This document shows, in pieces, positions 15,388 to 24,050 of a DNA stretch of 32,232 nt (positions are counted from its first letter, which is position 1; every line of letters begins with the position of its first letter). Source of the stretch: Nitrososphaerota archaeon. GTDB lineage: Archaea; Thermoproteota; Nitrososphaeria; Nitrososphaerales; Gagatemarchaeaceae. The DNA is taken from contig PLCG01000094.1 in assembly GCA_003135575.1 (NCBI GenBank), forward strand, positions 1,312 to 33,543, in the 5' to 3' direction. A program made the position numbers and the translations under genes. The notes under the pieces are model-generated. The model saw only the letters and a list, made by a program, of their open reading frames with translations, made no database searches and was not told where the DNA came from.

Positions 15388-15762
15388 ATGAAGTCTAACC
15401 GCTCTTCGGGCACCATGCCCGAACTGACGCTGGCGAGGCTTCTTCGGAGAAAGCTCGTGTCGAGCGACCTGCCTGGCAGACCTGACATCGTTTATGCGCG
15501 GTCGAAAGTGGCGGTCTTCGTTCATGGGTGCTTCTGGCACAGGTGCCCGGTATGCGACCTACCGCTGCCCAAGACCAACACAGGTTTCTGGCGAAGGAAG
15601 TTCGAAAGGAATGTCGAGCGAGACCAGATCAACCGACTCGAGTTAGAGTCGATGGGCTGGAGTGTACACGAGGTCTGGGAGCATGAGATTAGAGAGGATT
15701 CGGCCGGGTGCGCCATGCGAATCAAGGACGCAATCGCAAGACTACCGCAATTTGCTGCCTAG
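15388..15762 (+). CDS. vsr: Vsr-like very-short-patch mismatch endonuclease
   Basis: SSGTMPELTLARLLRRKLV...LPGRPDIVYARSKVAVFVHGCFWHRCPVC...TGFWRRKFERNVERDQINRLELESMGWSVHEVWEHEI; ATG at 15388 preferred because the ORF-track start lies in a repeat. Confidence 0.9.
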   Translation: MKSNRSSGTMPELTLARLLRRKLVSSDLPGRPDIVYARSKVAVFVHGCFWHRCPVCDLPLPKTNTGFWRRKFERNVERDQINRLELESMGWSVHEVWEHEIREDSAGCAMRIKDAIARLPQFAA

Positions 15763-15880
15763 CTGCGACGCGACAGGACTCTCCGGTTGATGCGAGATTC
15801 GCCGGGCGCGAACGAATCACGAACCTGTTTGCATCGTCGAAAGAACCTATTTAAGCACCAACGCTCGTTTGACGAAGTAA

Positions 15881-16660
15881 ATGCCTCTACCGGGGAGAGA
15901 AACGATGCCCTGGAAGGAAGACGAAGGCTTGCTTATGATTAAGGCTCGGTGGCTAGTCGGCAAGACCCTATCACAGGTGGAAGATTCAATCAGGCAGCTC
16001 GACGACGCGTCACGCGTAAAGACGAAGGCAGGCGCCGCGTATGTGACCGAGCATTACTTTGGGATTCCCGCCAACAGCGGAGACGAACCAGACTTTCCAA
16101 AGCTCGGGATTGAGCTCAAATCGGTCCCTTTGAAGGAGAAGAACGGTCTGCTGACAGTGAAGGAGCCTCTCTCCCTGAACATGCTCAATTACATGAAGGA
16201 GTGGAAGTGCGACGACATCAATGAGTCTTCGTTCTACAGGAAGAACAAGCGCATCCTCTTCGTCTGTTACGTTCACAAGGGCGAGAAGCGGTCCGATTAC
16301 GTCATAAGATACGTCTTCATCTGGAACATGGACGGAACTGTGCTCGACGAGCTCAGGCCGGACTTCGACAGGATAATCACGAAGATAAGGGCGGGCAACG
16401 CTACCGACCTGCACCAGAGATACGACAGATATCTTACCACTTGTCCGAAGCACAACGGGAAGTTCAAGGACCCGAAGGAGCGCACCTCGAAGATCGCGCA
16501 GCCGTTCAATGACACTCCGGGCGAGAGAAAGGCCTACAGGCTGAAGACGACCTACATGAGCCTGGTGATAAGCAGAGACCTAGGCGTCTCTTTGCAACGC
16601 AGCGGCCGAGGATTGGAGGCGATATGGTGGAGGGACACTGCAGGCGGGCCGAGCCTATGA
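15881..16660 (+). CDS. Sau3AI/MutH-like type II restriction endonuclease (single domain)
   Basis: LVGKTLSQVE...KTKAGAAYVTEHYFGIPANSGDEPDFPKLGIELKSVPLKEKNG: D...ExK catalytic signature of the MutH/Sau3AI fold. Confidence 0.78.
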   Translation: MPLPGRETMPWKEDEGLLMIKARWLVGKTLSQVEDSIRQLDDASRVKTKAGAAYVTEHYFGIPANSGDEPDFPKLGIELKSVPLKEKNGLLTVKEPLSLNMLNYMKEWKCDDINESSFYRKNKRILFVCYVHKGEKRSDYVIRYVFIWNMDGTVLDELRPDFDRIITKIRAGNATDLHQRYDRYLTTCPKHNGKFKDPKERTSKIAQPFNDTPGERKAYRLKTTYMSLVISRDLGVSLQRSGRGLEAIWWRDTAGGPSL

Positions 16661-17749
16661 AGCCACTCTTGTCAAGATAGGCGCCACAGGGACATCCATC
16701 CCGGCCTCGAAGATTATGGCCTTCGCAAGCGCCGCTGATAGCTTGACCGGCACCGAGTTCCCGACCAGCTTATACTTGGTTGTCGTAGTCTTCGCAGGGA
16801 ACTTGTACGTTAGCGGATAGCACTGCAAGGACGCACACTCCCTCACCGTCGGCTTCCGGTAGCGGATTTCTCCCTTGTGCTTCACCGCAATCACCATCGT
16901 CTCTCTTGATCCGTTGAACTGCGTGGCCATGACCGTCCTCGAAGGTCTGTCGAGGTCGTCCGGGAACTTCATCTTCCCATAATACGCGTGGGCCACTTTC
17001 TGTTTCTTGTTTCTTTCCGCGTCTGTCTTTGTCATCAGCGCGTCTTCGGGTCTCATGAAGTGGTCTTCGAGCTGCTCCACTGGTAGCGAGATTTGGTAGT
17101 TTGGGTCTTTGACCAGCTTGCCTTTCGGTATCCTGCCAATCGGGTTCGGGAACGAATCAATCACCCTCCTCATATGCACCCACGGCTCATACAGCAGGTT
17201 GTCGAGAGTCAGGGTCGACTCCTCGAAATGCGTCTGGACGGGCGTAGGATATCTCCCTGAAAGGAGCCTCAGCCGCTTTTGGGGCGCGCCGAAGTCAGCC
17301 GAGTTGAAGACCTCCCTCCTGGGAATGTCGAAAAAGCCGTCCTCCGGGATGCCCATGTCCTGCAGCCTCACCCTGTGCGGGAGCGTCTGCAGGAGACGCG
17401 GAACATTCTCCATAATCCACCATCTCGGATTCAGAGTGTGCACGAACCTGAAGTATGCCAGCACGAGTTTCATCCCTTTTGCAAAGTCGCCACCACCTCC
17501 TTTCTTGGACCCTGAGAACTCGGTGCACGGTGGGCCGCCTATGAGGACGTCGGGCCTCGGGAATCGTTTGGGATCCAGCGACGCGATGTCGGCCTTGAAC
17601 ACCTCGGTCTCTGGCTGGTTGACCTTGTGAGCCTCGAGAGCAGGGTTCCAGTTGTCCACAGCGTGCGTGACATCGAAGCCCATCTGTCTGAATCCTTCAG
17701 AGAACCCGCCCGCACCGCAGAAGAGGTCTAACACCGTCAGCTTCGGCAT
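16655..17749 (-). CDS. C5-cytosine DNA methyltransferase
   Basis: LTVLDLFCGAGGFSEGFRQMGFD; GGPPCTEFSGSKKGG; ENVPRLLQ; RECASLQCYP; YKLVGNSVPVKLSAALAKAI. Confidence 0.95.
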   Translation of the reverse strand: MPKLTVLDLFCGAGGFSEGFRQMGFDVTHAVDNWNPALEAHKVNQPETEVFKADIASLDPKRFPRPDVLIGGPPCTEFSGSKKGGGGDFAKGMKLVLAYFRFVHTLNPRWWIMENVPRLLQTLPHRVRLQDMGIPEDGFFDIPRREVFNSADFGAPQKRLRLLSGRYPTPVQTHFEESTLTLDNLLYEPWVHMRRVIDSFPNPIGRIPKGKLVKDPNYQISLPVEQLEDHFMRPEDALMTKTDAERNKKQKVAHAYYGKMKFPDDLDRPSRTVMATQFNGSRETMVIAVKHKGEIRYRKPTVRECASLQCYPLTYKFPAKTTTTKYKLVGNSVPVKLSAALAKAIIFEAGMDVPVAPILTRVAS

Positions 17750-17788
17750 GAAGACTCTACCAATGAGTCGCTGGTGCTATTTAAGAAC

Positions 17789-18319
17789 CTATGAGCCCCG
17801 CGCGTCTCGTCGCTCTGAGGTCACAATCAATGACCAGGCTCTTCTCAATGCCTTGACAGCCGACCTTGTTTCTCGTATCACATGCTTGGACGACATGTCG
17901 ACCTGGATTTTGGCCCCGAGGCGAAACGAGACCGTGCCTTGTCGGGTCTCGCGTATGATTCGCACGGGTGTGCGGTATCTGGCGGAAACTCTCCAAGCTG
18001 TCTTTTCTCCTCTCTCAAGGCTCTTGCTGTCTGCTTCTTCTGAGACCTTGCTTGCCTGTGTGTGACCGCCTTTGAAGACGGCCGATTCAACGTTGTAGCA
18101 ACCGAATCGGTCGGCCCAGGCCAGGTTGGCATGTGGGACCCTACGCGATTCTTGCTGGCCGACGATTCTCAGGACCCACCGGATTTCCTTTTTCTTCACG
18201 CGAAACCGTACTGGAGGCTGAGCCGCCTCGTAACGTGCTCCAGTCGCCAGCCCTAGCACAACTCTCATTGCCGCCGCTTCTCGTGCAGCGACAGTGTCGA
18301 CGGAGTTGCCTCTTGACAA
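17789..18319 (-). CDS. hypothetical ORF upstream of the methyltransferase
   Basis: 176 aa ORF, same strand and 39 nt upstream of the methyltransferase; no recognisable family. Confidence 0.25.
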   Translation of the reverse strand: MSRGNSVDTVAAREAAAMRVVLGLATGARYEAAQPPVRFRVKKKEIRWVLRIVGQQESRRVPHANLAWADRFGCYNVESAVFKGGHTQASKVSEEADSKSLERGEKTAWRVSARYRTPVRIIRETRQGTVSFRLGAKIQVDMSSKHVIRETRSAVKALRRAWSLIVTSERRDARGS

Positions 18320-18534
18320 AGCAGTAGCCTCATACGGCGTTGATTACATAAGCCCACACGCCGAGAATCAGAAATCGACAAGCTGTTTCTGTTATCGTCG
18401 CGCTCTTCGAGTTCATCGGGCTGGACAGCGGAGGCTACCCCGTCCACTGTCAATCGAAGAGCGAAGACGAACGAGGCGAACCAATTTGTGGAAAAGTCTA
18501 AAGGGTCTGACAGCAGCCATGACTCTCCGGTAGC

Positions 18535-20427
18535 TTGAGACTATACTCCGGGACCTCGCTCCAATTCGTCGAAGACACCTTCCAGGGCCAGATTGCAGAG
18601 AAGCTAAGGAACGCGTTCTTCGAGCACTTCCGATACAATCCCTCCCCGAGCGAGGTCAGCTCCTGGAGGAACTCCCTCAGGGCCATGTCGCAGGTGATCG
18701 AGCACTCGAAACTCATGGACCACGGGATAGTCCTCGAGTACCAGCTCCCCCTGACGTCGAGGCGGCTCGACTGCATGATATGCGGCAGGGACCATGAGCA
18801 TGAAGACCACGCGGTAATCGTGGAGCTGAAGCAGTGGGAGAGGTGCGAAGACTCCGAGAGCGAGCGCGAGGTGAGCACCAGGCTGGGAGGCCGCGAGAGA
18901 GACGTCCTGCACCCGTCCGTCCAGGCAGGGCAATACAAGAGATACCTCCAAGACGTCCAGACGGTCTTCTACGACTCCGACAAGGACGGCGGCCACGTCG
19001 AGCTAGACGCGTGCTGCTACCTTCACAACTACAACCCATACTCGGACGACGTGCTATTCTATCCAAAGTTCAAGGCTGTGACCGACGACTGCCCGGTCTT
19101 CACGGCCGACAACGTGAGCGGCCTGAGCGACTACCTCGTCCCGAGGCTGGACCGCGGCGAGGGCATCGAGGTCCTGAGGAGGGTAGAGGCGAGCAGATAC
19201 AGGCCGAGCAAGAAGCTCATGGACCATGTAGGCGACGTGATCAAGGGCAACCCTGAGTTCATACTCCTCGACGAGCAGCTCGTCGTCTACGACAAGATAT
19301 TCTCCTTTGCCAAGAAAGGCTTCCACGACAAGCAGAAGGTCGTCGTCATCGTCGAGGGAGGGCCTGGGACGGGCAAGTCTGCGATCGCCATCAACCTGAT
19401 GGCCGACCTCTCCATAGCCGGCTACAACGCCCACTACGCGACGGGCTCGAAGGCCTTCACGGAGACCCTATGGAAGAGGGTAGGCTCGCGGGCCTCGGCT
19501 CAGTTCAAGTACTTCAACAGCTACTCGAACGCGCAGGACAACGAGATCGACGTCCTCATCGCCGACGAGTCGCACAGGATACGGATGACGAGCTACAACC
19601 GGTTCACTCCGAAGATCAAGCGCAAAGACGTCCCACAGATCGAGGAGCTCGTGACCGCAGCGAAGGTCTCGGTCTTCTTCATCGACGACAAGCAGGTCGT
19701 CCGTCCAGGCGAGATAGGCTCTATCGAATACATCAAGGAATATGCTGCGAACAGGAACTGCAAGGTGTTCGAATACAAGCTCGACGTCCAGTTCAGGTGC
19801 GCCGGCTCCCAGGGCTTTGTGAGCTGGGTCGAGAACACCCTCGGGATCGCGAGGACCGCGGACGTCATCTGGGACCCGAGCGAGGAAGACTTCGAGTTCA
19901 AAGTCCTGGACAGCCCGGAGGAGTTGGAGGCCGCCATACGCCAGAAGGTGACGGAAGGGAACACGGGGCGGCTCGTCGCCGGGTTCTGCTGGAAGTGGTC
20001 TGACCCCAAGCCCGACGGGACTCTGGAGGATGATGTGGTCATAGGGGGCTTTCGCAGGCCTTGGAACGCCAAACAGGACGTGAGGAGGCTCGCGAAGGGG
20101 ATACCCACGGCTTCGCTCTGGGCGACCGACCCGAACGGATTGGAGCAGGTCGGGTGCGTCTACACTGCTCAGGGTTTCGAGTTCGATTATGCGGGGGTCA
20201 TCTTCGGTCCCGACCTGCGATACAACTTCGACACGCAATCTTGGGAAGGCCATCCGGCAGATTCCTATGACAGGTCAGTGAAGAGGGCAGGCGCCGACTT
20301 TACCAAACTGGTCGAGAACACGTATCGGGTGCTCTTCAGCCGCGCCATGAAGGGATGCTACGTCCATTTCATGGACAAGGACACAGAGAGATTCTTCAAG
20401 TCGAGAATGGAACAGGGTCAGTCCTAG
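18535..20427 (+). CDS. DUF2075-like P-loop NTPase with N-terminal PD-(D/E)XK-like nuclease motif
   Basis: TTG start; RRLDCMICGRDHEHEDHAVIVELKQWE (D...ExK); VVVIVEGGPGTGKSAIAINLMADL (Walker A); DVLIADESHRIR (Walker B); FIDDKQVVRPGEIGS; C-terminal VYTAQGFEFDYAGVIFG and YRVLFSRAMKGCYV. Confidence 0.9.
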   Translation: MRLYSGTSLQFVEDTFQGQIAEKLRNAFFEHFRYNPSPSEVSSWRNSLRAMSQVIEHSKLMDHGIVLEYQLPLTSRRLDCMICGRDHEHEDHAVIVELKQWERCEDSESEREVSTRLGGRERDVLHPSVQAGQYKRYLQDVQTVFYDSDKDGGHVELDACCYLHNYNPYSDDVLFYPKFKAVTDDCPVFTADNVSGLSDYLVPRLDRGEGIEVLRRVEASRYRPSKKLMDHVGDVIKGNPEFILLDEQLVVYDKIFSFAKKGFHDKQKVVVIVEGGPGTGKSAIAINLMADLSIAGYNAHYATGSKAFTETLWKRVGSRASAQFKYFNSYSNAQDNEIDVLIADESHRIRMTSYNRFTPKIKRKDVPQIEELVTAAKVSVFFIDDKQVVRPGEIGSIEYIKEYAANRNCKVFEYKLDVQFRCAGSQGFVSWVENTLGIARTADVIWDPSEEDFEFKVLDSPEELEAAIRQKVTEGNTGRLVAGFCWKWSDPKPDGTLEDDVVIGGFRRPWNAKQDVRRLAKGIPTASLWATDPNGLEQVGCVYTAQGFEFDYAGVIFGPDLRYNFDTQSWEGHPADSYDRSVKRAGADFTKLVENTYRVLFSRAMKGCYVHFMDKDTERFFKSRMEQGQS

Positions 20428-20436
20428 GTCACGACC

Positions 20437-21108
20437 TTGACCGATACAAAATCGGGAGGCGAAAGCGAATCGATCTTCTTGGATGATGAGGTGCTTCCGC
20501 AGATTCTACGGGTCGTGCGCAATGCGTCGCAACTCGTAACCTTCGTCACGCCCTACGTCCGTCTCTGGGGTCATCTTCAGAGTGCGATGGACGAGGCCAT
20601 TGATCGAGGAGTCGCTATATGGTTCGTCGTACGGGCGGGCGAAAGGAACCAATCTGAGGAGCTGGAATGGCTCCGCGAACACGGCGCCAAGGTATACGAA
20701 GTACCGCATCTGCACGCGAAAATCTATCTCAACGAGAAGACTGTCATGGTAAGCTCAATGAACATCACCGAGAAATCGACGACCAACTCTCACGATTTTG
20801 CGGTGATGGTGAGGGACGAAGACGATGCGAAGAAGCTTAGAGATTACGTCGCACGCCTGACCGGGAAGGTCAATGCGTCTCGACCCGGACGTCCAGGGAG
20901 ACAGAACGAACAGACAGGAATATGCATCAGAGACGGAAGCAGGATGGAATTCAATATCGCAAAGCCGCTGTGCACCAAATGCTATCTCGAATGGGTGAAA
21001 TACAAGAACGAGGATTATGTGGAAAAGTATTGCCATTCATGTGGTAAGCTCACTAAGACCACCTACGCAAGACCGCTTTGCATAGCCTGCTACAAGAAGT
21101 TGAACTGA
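20437..21108 (+). CDS. PLD-like (single HKD-type) nuclease with C-terminal Cys clusters
   Basis: VPHLHAKIYLNEKTVMVSSMNITEKSTTNSHDFAVMV resembles HxKx..SxN; C-terminal CTKCYLEW and CHSCGKLTKTTYARPLCIACYKKLN zinc-ribbon-like. Confidence 0.8.
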   Translation: MTDTKSGGESESIFLDDEVLPQILRVVRNASQLVTFVTPYVRLWGHLQSAMDEAIDRGVAIWFVVRAGERNQSEELEWLREHGAKVYEVPHLHAKIYLNEKTVMVSSMNITEKSTTNSHDFAVMVRDEDDAKKLRDYVARLTGKVNASRPGRPGRQNEQTGICIRDGSRMEFNIAKPLCTKCYLEWVKYKNEDYVEKYCHSCGKLTKTTYARPLCIACYKKLN

Positions 21109-21121
21109 GCTATTGGGTCGT

Positions 21122-22351
21122 TTACCGATTGCGTCTGTAGCCGTGCTGGCTCCGCCCCCCCTGGCCGCGGTATCCACGGCCGCCGTATCCCTTGCCTCCA
21201 CTACTGTGGACTGACGTGCCCGGAATGAACGCATGCTCCTTGTCCTCCGGCCTCATGGGCAGTATAGGGGCCTTGGTCAACCTGAGGATCCGACCGAAAT
21301 CGCCCGACTCCTCCTTCGAGACGAAGGAGTAGGCCTTCCCTGCTCTCCCGGCCCTGGCTGTCCTGCCTACCCTGTGGAAGTAGATCAGCGGGTCGACGGG
21401 GACGTCATAGTTTACGACCATCGCGACTTGCGAGACGTCAATGCCCCTGCTGGCGATGTCCGTTGCGACGAGGATGTCGGCGCGACCATCTCTGAACGCA
21501 CCCATGTAATGGTCGCGCTGGTTCTGCGAGAGGTTCCCGTGGAGGGGCACCACCTCGTACCCCTTCTCGTGGAGGTCCTTCGCGAGCCTGTCTGCCCCGT
21601 GCTTCGTCCTGCGGAAGATTATCGCGCTGGCCGGGCGCTCCTTCTGCAGGAGGTCGGTGAGGAACTGGAGCTTCTCGTCGTGCCTGACAACGGCGTAGTA
21701 CTGGTCGAGCGTCTCGACGGAGGGCTCGTCCGAGTCCACGAGGATCTTCTCTGGGTCGGTCATGTACTTCCTCGAGAGCTCCGTAATCTTCTGCGGCATC
21801 GTCGCGGAGAAGATGCACACCTGCTTCTTCCCTTGGATGCAGCCTAGGATGTAGTCGACGTCGTCTATGAAACCCATGTCGAGCATGGTGTCCGCCTCGT
21901 CAAGGACCACGAACCTGACGGAGCGGAGGTCGAGCCACCTGTGCTTGATGTGGTCGATCACCCTGCCAGTTGTGCCGACGACGACGTGGACTCCCCGCCT
22001 CAGCTCATCGCGTTGCATGCCTATCGACTGGCCGCCGTAGATGGTGACCGCCCTGACGCCGGTGTAGGCGCCGATCTTCCTCATCTCCTGGGTTATCTGG
22101 ACCGCCAGCTCCCGCGTCGGCGCTAGGACGATTGCCTGGACCTGCCGGTTCTTTGGGTCTATCGAATGCAGCAGGGGCACCGAGAAAGCGAGGGTCTTTC
22201 CAGAGCCAGTCTTGGCCTGCCCTATCACGTCTCGGCCTTTCAGCAGCGGTCCGATGGTCTTCTCCTGGATGGGGGTCGGCTTGGTAAAGCCCATCTTTTC
22301 GACTCCCCTCATTATCAAGGGGTCGATTTTCATTTCTTCAAAGGTACTCAA
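21122..22351 (-). CDS. DEAD-box RNA helicase
   Basis: GFTKPTPIQEKTI, AKTGSGKT, PTRELA, VLDEADTMLDMGF, SATMP, HRVGRTARAGRAG; Gly/Arg-rich tail. Confidence 0.97.
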   Translation of the reverse strand: MSTFEEMKIDPLIMRGVEKMGFTKPTPIQEKTIGPLLKGRDVIGQAKTGSGKTLAFSVPLLHSIDPKNRQVQAIVLAPTRELAVQITQEMRKIGAYTGVRAVTIYGGQSIGMQRDELRRGVHVVVGTTGRVIDHIKHRWLDLRSVRFVVLDEADTMLDMGFIDDVDYILGCIQGKKQVCIFSATMPQKITELSRKYMTDPEKILVDSDEPSVETLDQYYAVVRHDEKLQFLTDLLQKERPASAIIFRRTKHGADRLAKDLHEKGYEVVPLHGNLSQNQRDHYMGAFRDGRADILVATDIASRGIDVSQVAMVVNYDVPVDPLIYFHRVGRTARAGRAGKAYSFVSKEESGDFGRILRLTKAPILPMRPEDKEHAFIPGTSVHSSGGKGYGGRGYRGQGGRSQHGYRRNR

Positions 22352-22494
22352 TTTTGTTTTTGCTTCTACAGGAATAACCCGTCAGAGAATCAGAACCTTA
22401 AGCGCTCCGAATCGTCGAACCGAGACTTGCCTGTAAGAAAACAACCTCTAACTTGAGTATTTAACCCTGCTTAGGGGGGCAAAGTATTGACCGA

Positions 22495-22526
22495 CGCTCG
22501 GCAGGGACACAATGAACTCCGATGCC
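22495..22526 (+). repeat. degenerate repeat-like copy P
   Basis: GCTCGGCAGGGACACAATGAACTCCGATGCCA shares spaced identity with the core. Confidence 0.35.
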
Positions 22527-22791
22527 ATAGTGGGAGCACATATTCTCGGTTCACAAGCGTAATAACGCATCCGCAAGAACCCAAAACCATGTTCGGCAAG
22601 CAGAAAACCCAGTCCATTCCGCGAGGACTGTCGGCTGAGGAGATGGTGGACTTTTTCGAATACCCTCTAAAGACTCATCGTGAAACGCCTCATTACGATT
22701 ACCTATGTTGGACGGGCTTGATCTTACCATTCCCACGCTTGCAGTCCACAACCTCCGATCGTTACGACTAGGCACGAGCGGAGGCGCTATT

Positions 22792-22998
22792 CTATTTGAC
22801 GATTCCCGCTTCTTGCAGCGTCCGTCTCATCCTTGCCTCGATTGAGAACGTTACTTCTTCCGCGGTCTTAGTTCCGATGTAGAATTCCTCCTGCCACTCT
22901 ATCTGAAGCGTCCTCACGCCACCAAGGGGAATAACTCTCGCGTATCTGACGCAACCCTTCAATCGGCTATCATAACCAGGTTCCTCCATCAATGTCAA
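22792..22998 (-). CDS. small hypothetical protein
   Basis: 68 aa; VRYARVIPLGGVRTLQIEWQEEFYIGTKTAEEVTFSIEARMRRTLQEAGIVK. Confidence 0.45.
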   Translation of the reverse strand: MTLMEEPGYDSRLKGCVRYARVIPLGGVRTLQIEWQEEFYIGTKTAEEVTFSIEARMRRTLQEAGIVK

Positions 22999-23470
22999 GT
23001 TTCACTTGCCCGCAATTGATACATCGCAATGACGAATATAGCACTACTTTCCTCGTTTCAGCTTCTTTTCATGCAAAGCCGAGACACAGTGATGTTGAAT
23101 TCCGTACCAGAGTCTTCGATTCGCCGTCGCAAAGACCTAAGGGCAAATCCGGCCCGGGTTTTGCATGAAATCTCTGAAATTCGGTCGAAGGAGAATTATT
23201 ACTCCGACAACTCACACAGTGACCGTTGAGCCGGAATAGCCCAAGCGCCTTTGCATTAACAGCTCTTCTTGAAAGAAGGCCAAGCCATGAACTGTCCGAC
23301 CTCCCGGAATCGGACACAGAGTTCAGCTGGCGCATGACGCAATTCCTGATCTGGCCTGGAGAGCACAATCCGGCCCTCCGGCGTCAGGTCGACATGGGCA
23401 TCGGAATTAGAACAAGTGACGATGACCTCGAAATGCTTCGGACCTCATAGCAGAGAGCCGAAGTCAAAAG

Positions 23471-24022
23471 TTAGGCGAGGCGTCCTTTGGGCTTCGTCTT
23501 GAGCGCGTTGATAATCTCTCTACAGAACGCGGGAAGGTCATCGGGAACCCTTGAGGTGATCAGATTGCCATCTCTCACGACCGCCTTGTCGACGTAGTTC
23601 CCTCCCGCATTTATCACGTCATCCTTGATTGACTTGTAGCAAGTTACCGTCTTCCCCTTCAACACCTTCGCCGACACGAGCATGGACCCGGCGTGGCATA
23701 TAGCTGCGACAATCTTACCTTCATCATTCGCGTCCTTGACAAACTTGACCATCGCTTCTGTCCTCCTCATGTAGTCTGGGGCGAATCCGCCAGGAATCAC
23801 GACTGCATCGAACTGTTTCGCCTTGGTACGCTCCGCCGCCAGGTCTGCCTTGACCTCTAGCCCGTGCTTGCTCTTGTAAGTCGCGCCGGCAATCGGTGCA
23901 ACAACGGAAACGGCGGCCCCTGCCTCCTTCAACCGTATTAGGGGATACCACAGCTCCAAGTCCTCGTACATGTTCTCTGCGAGCACAGCGACTCGCTTTC
24001 TCGCAAGCGGTGAATCCATCAT
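23471..24022 (-). CDS. DJ-1/PfpI-family protein
   Basis: RVAVLAENMYEDLELWYPLIRLKEAGA...DAVVIPGGFAPDYMRR...VAAICHAGSMLVSAKVLKGKTVTCY...SRVPDDLPAFCREI. Confidence 0.95.
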   Translation of the reverse strand: MMDSPLARKRVAVLAENMYEDLELWYPLIRLKEAGAAVSVVAPIAGATYKSKHGLEVKADLAAERTKAKQFDAVVIPGGFAPDYMRRTEAMVKFVKDANDEGKIVAAICHAGSMLVSAKVLKGKTVTCYKSIKDDVINAGGNYVDKAVVRDGNLITSRVPDDLPAFCREIINALKTKPKGRLA

Positions 24023-24050
24023 CTGATTACTTGTAGAACAAATCTAAGAG

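Noticed and set aside
19468-20253. 261-aa ORF antisense to the DUF2075 gene
   Set aside because: Mirror ORF typical of high-GC coding sequence; no recognisable domain and the + strand has unambiguous motifs.
22771-22790. CACGAGCGGAGGCGCTATTC as another degenerate repeat copy
   Set aside because: Only about 12 matching bases (GCGGAGGCGCTAT); too short to call.
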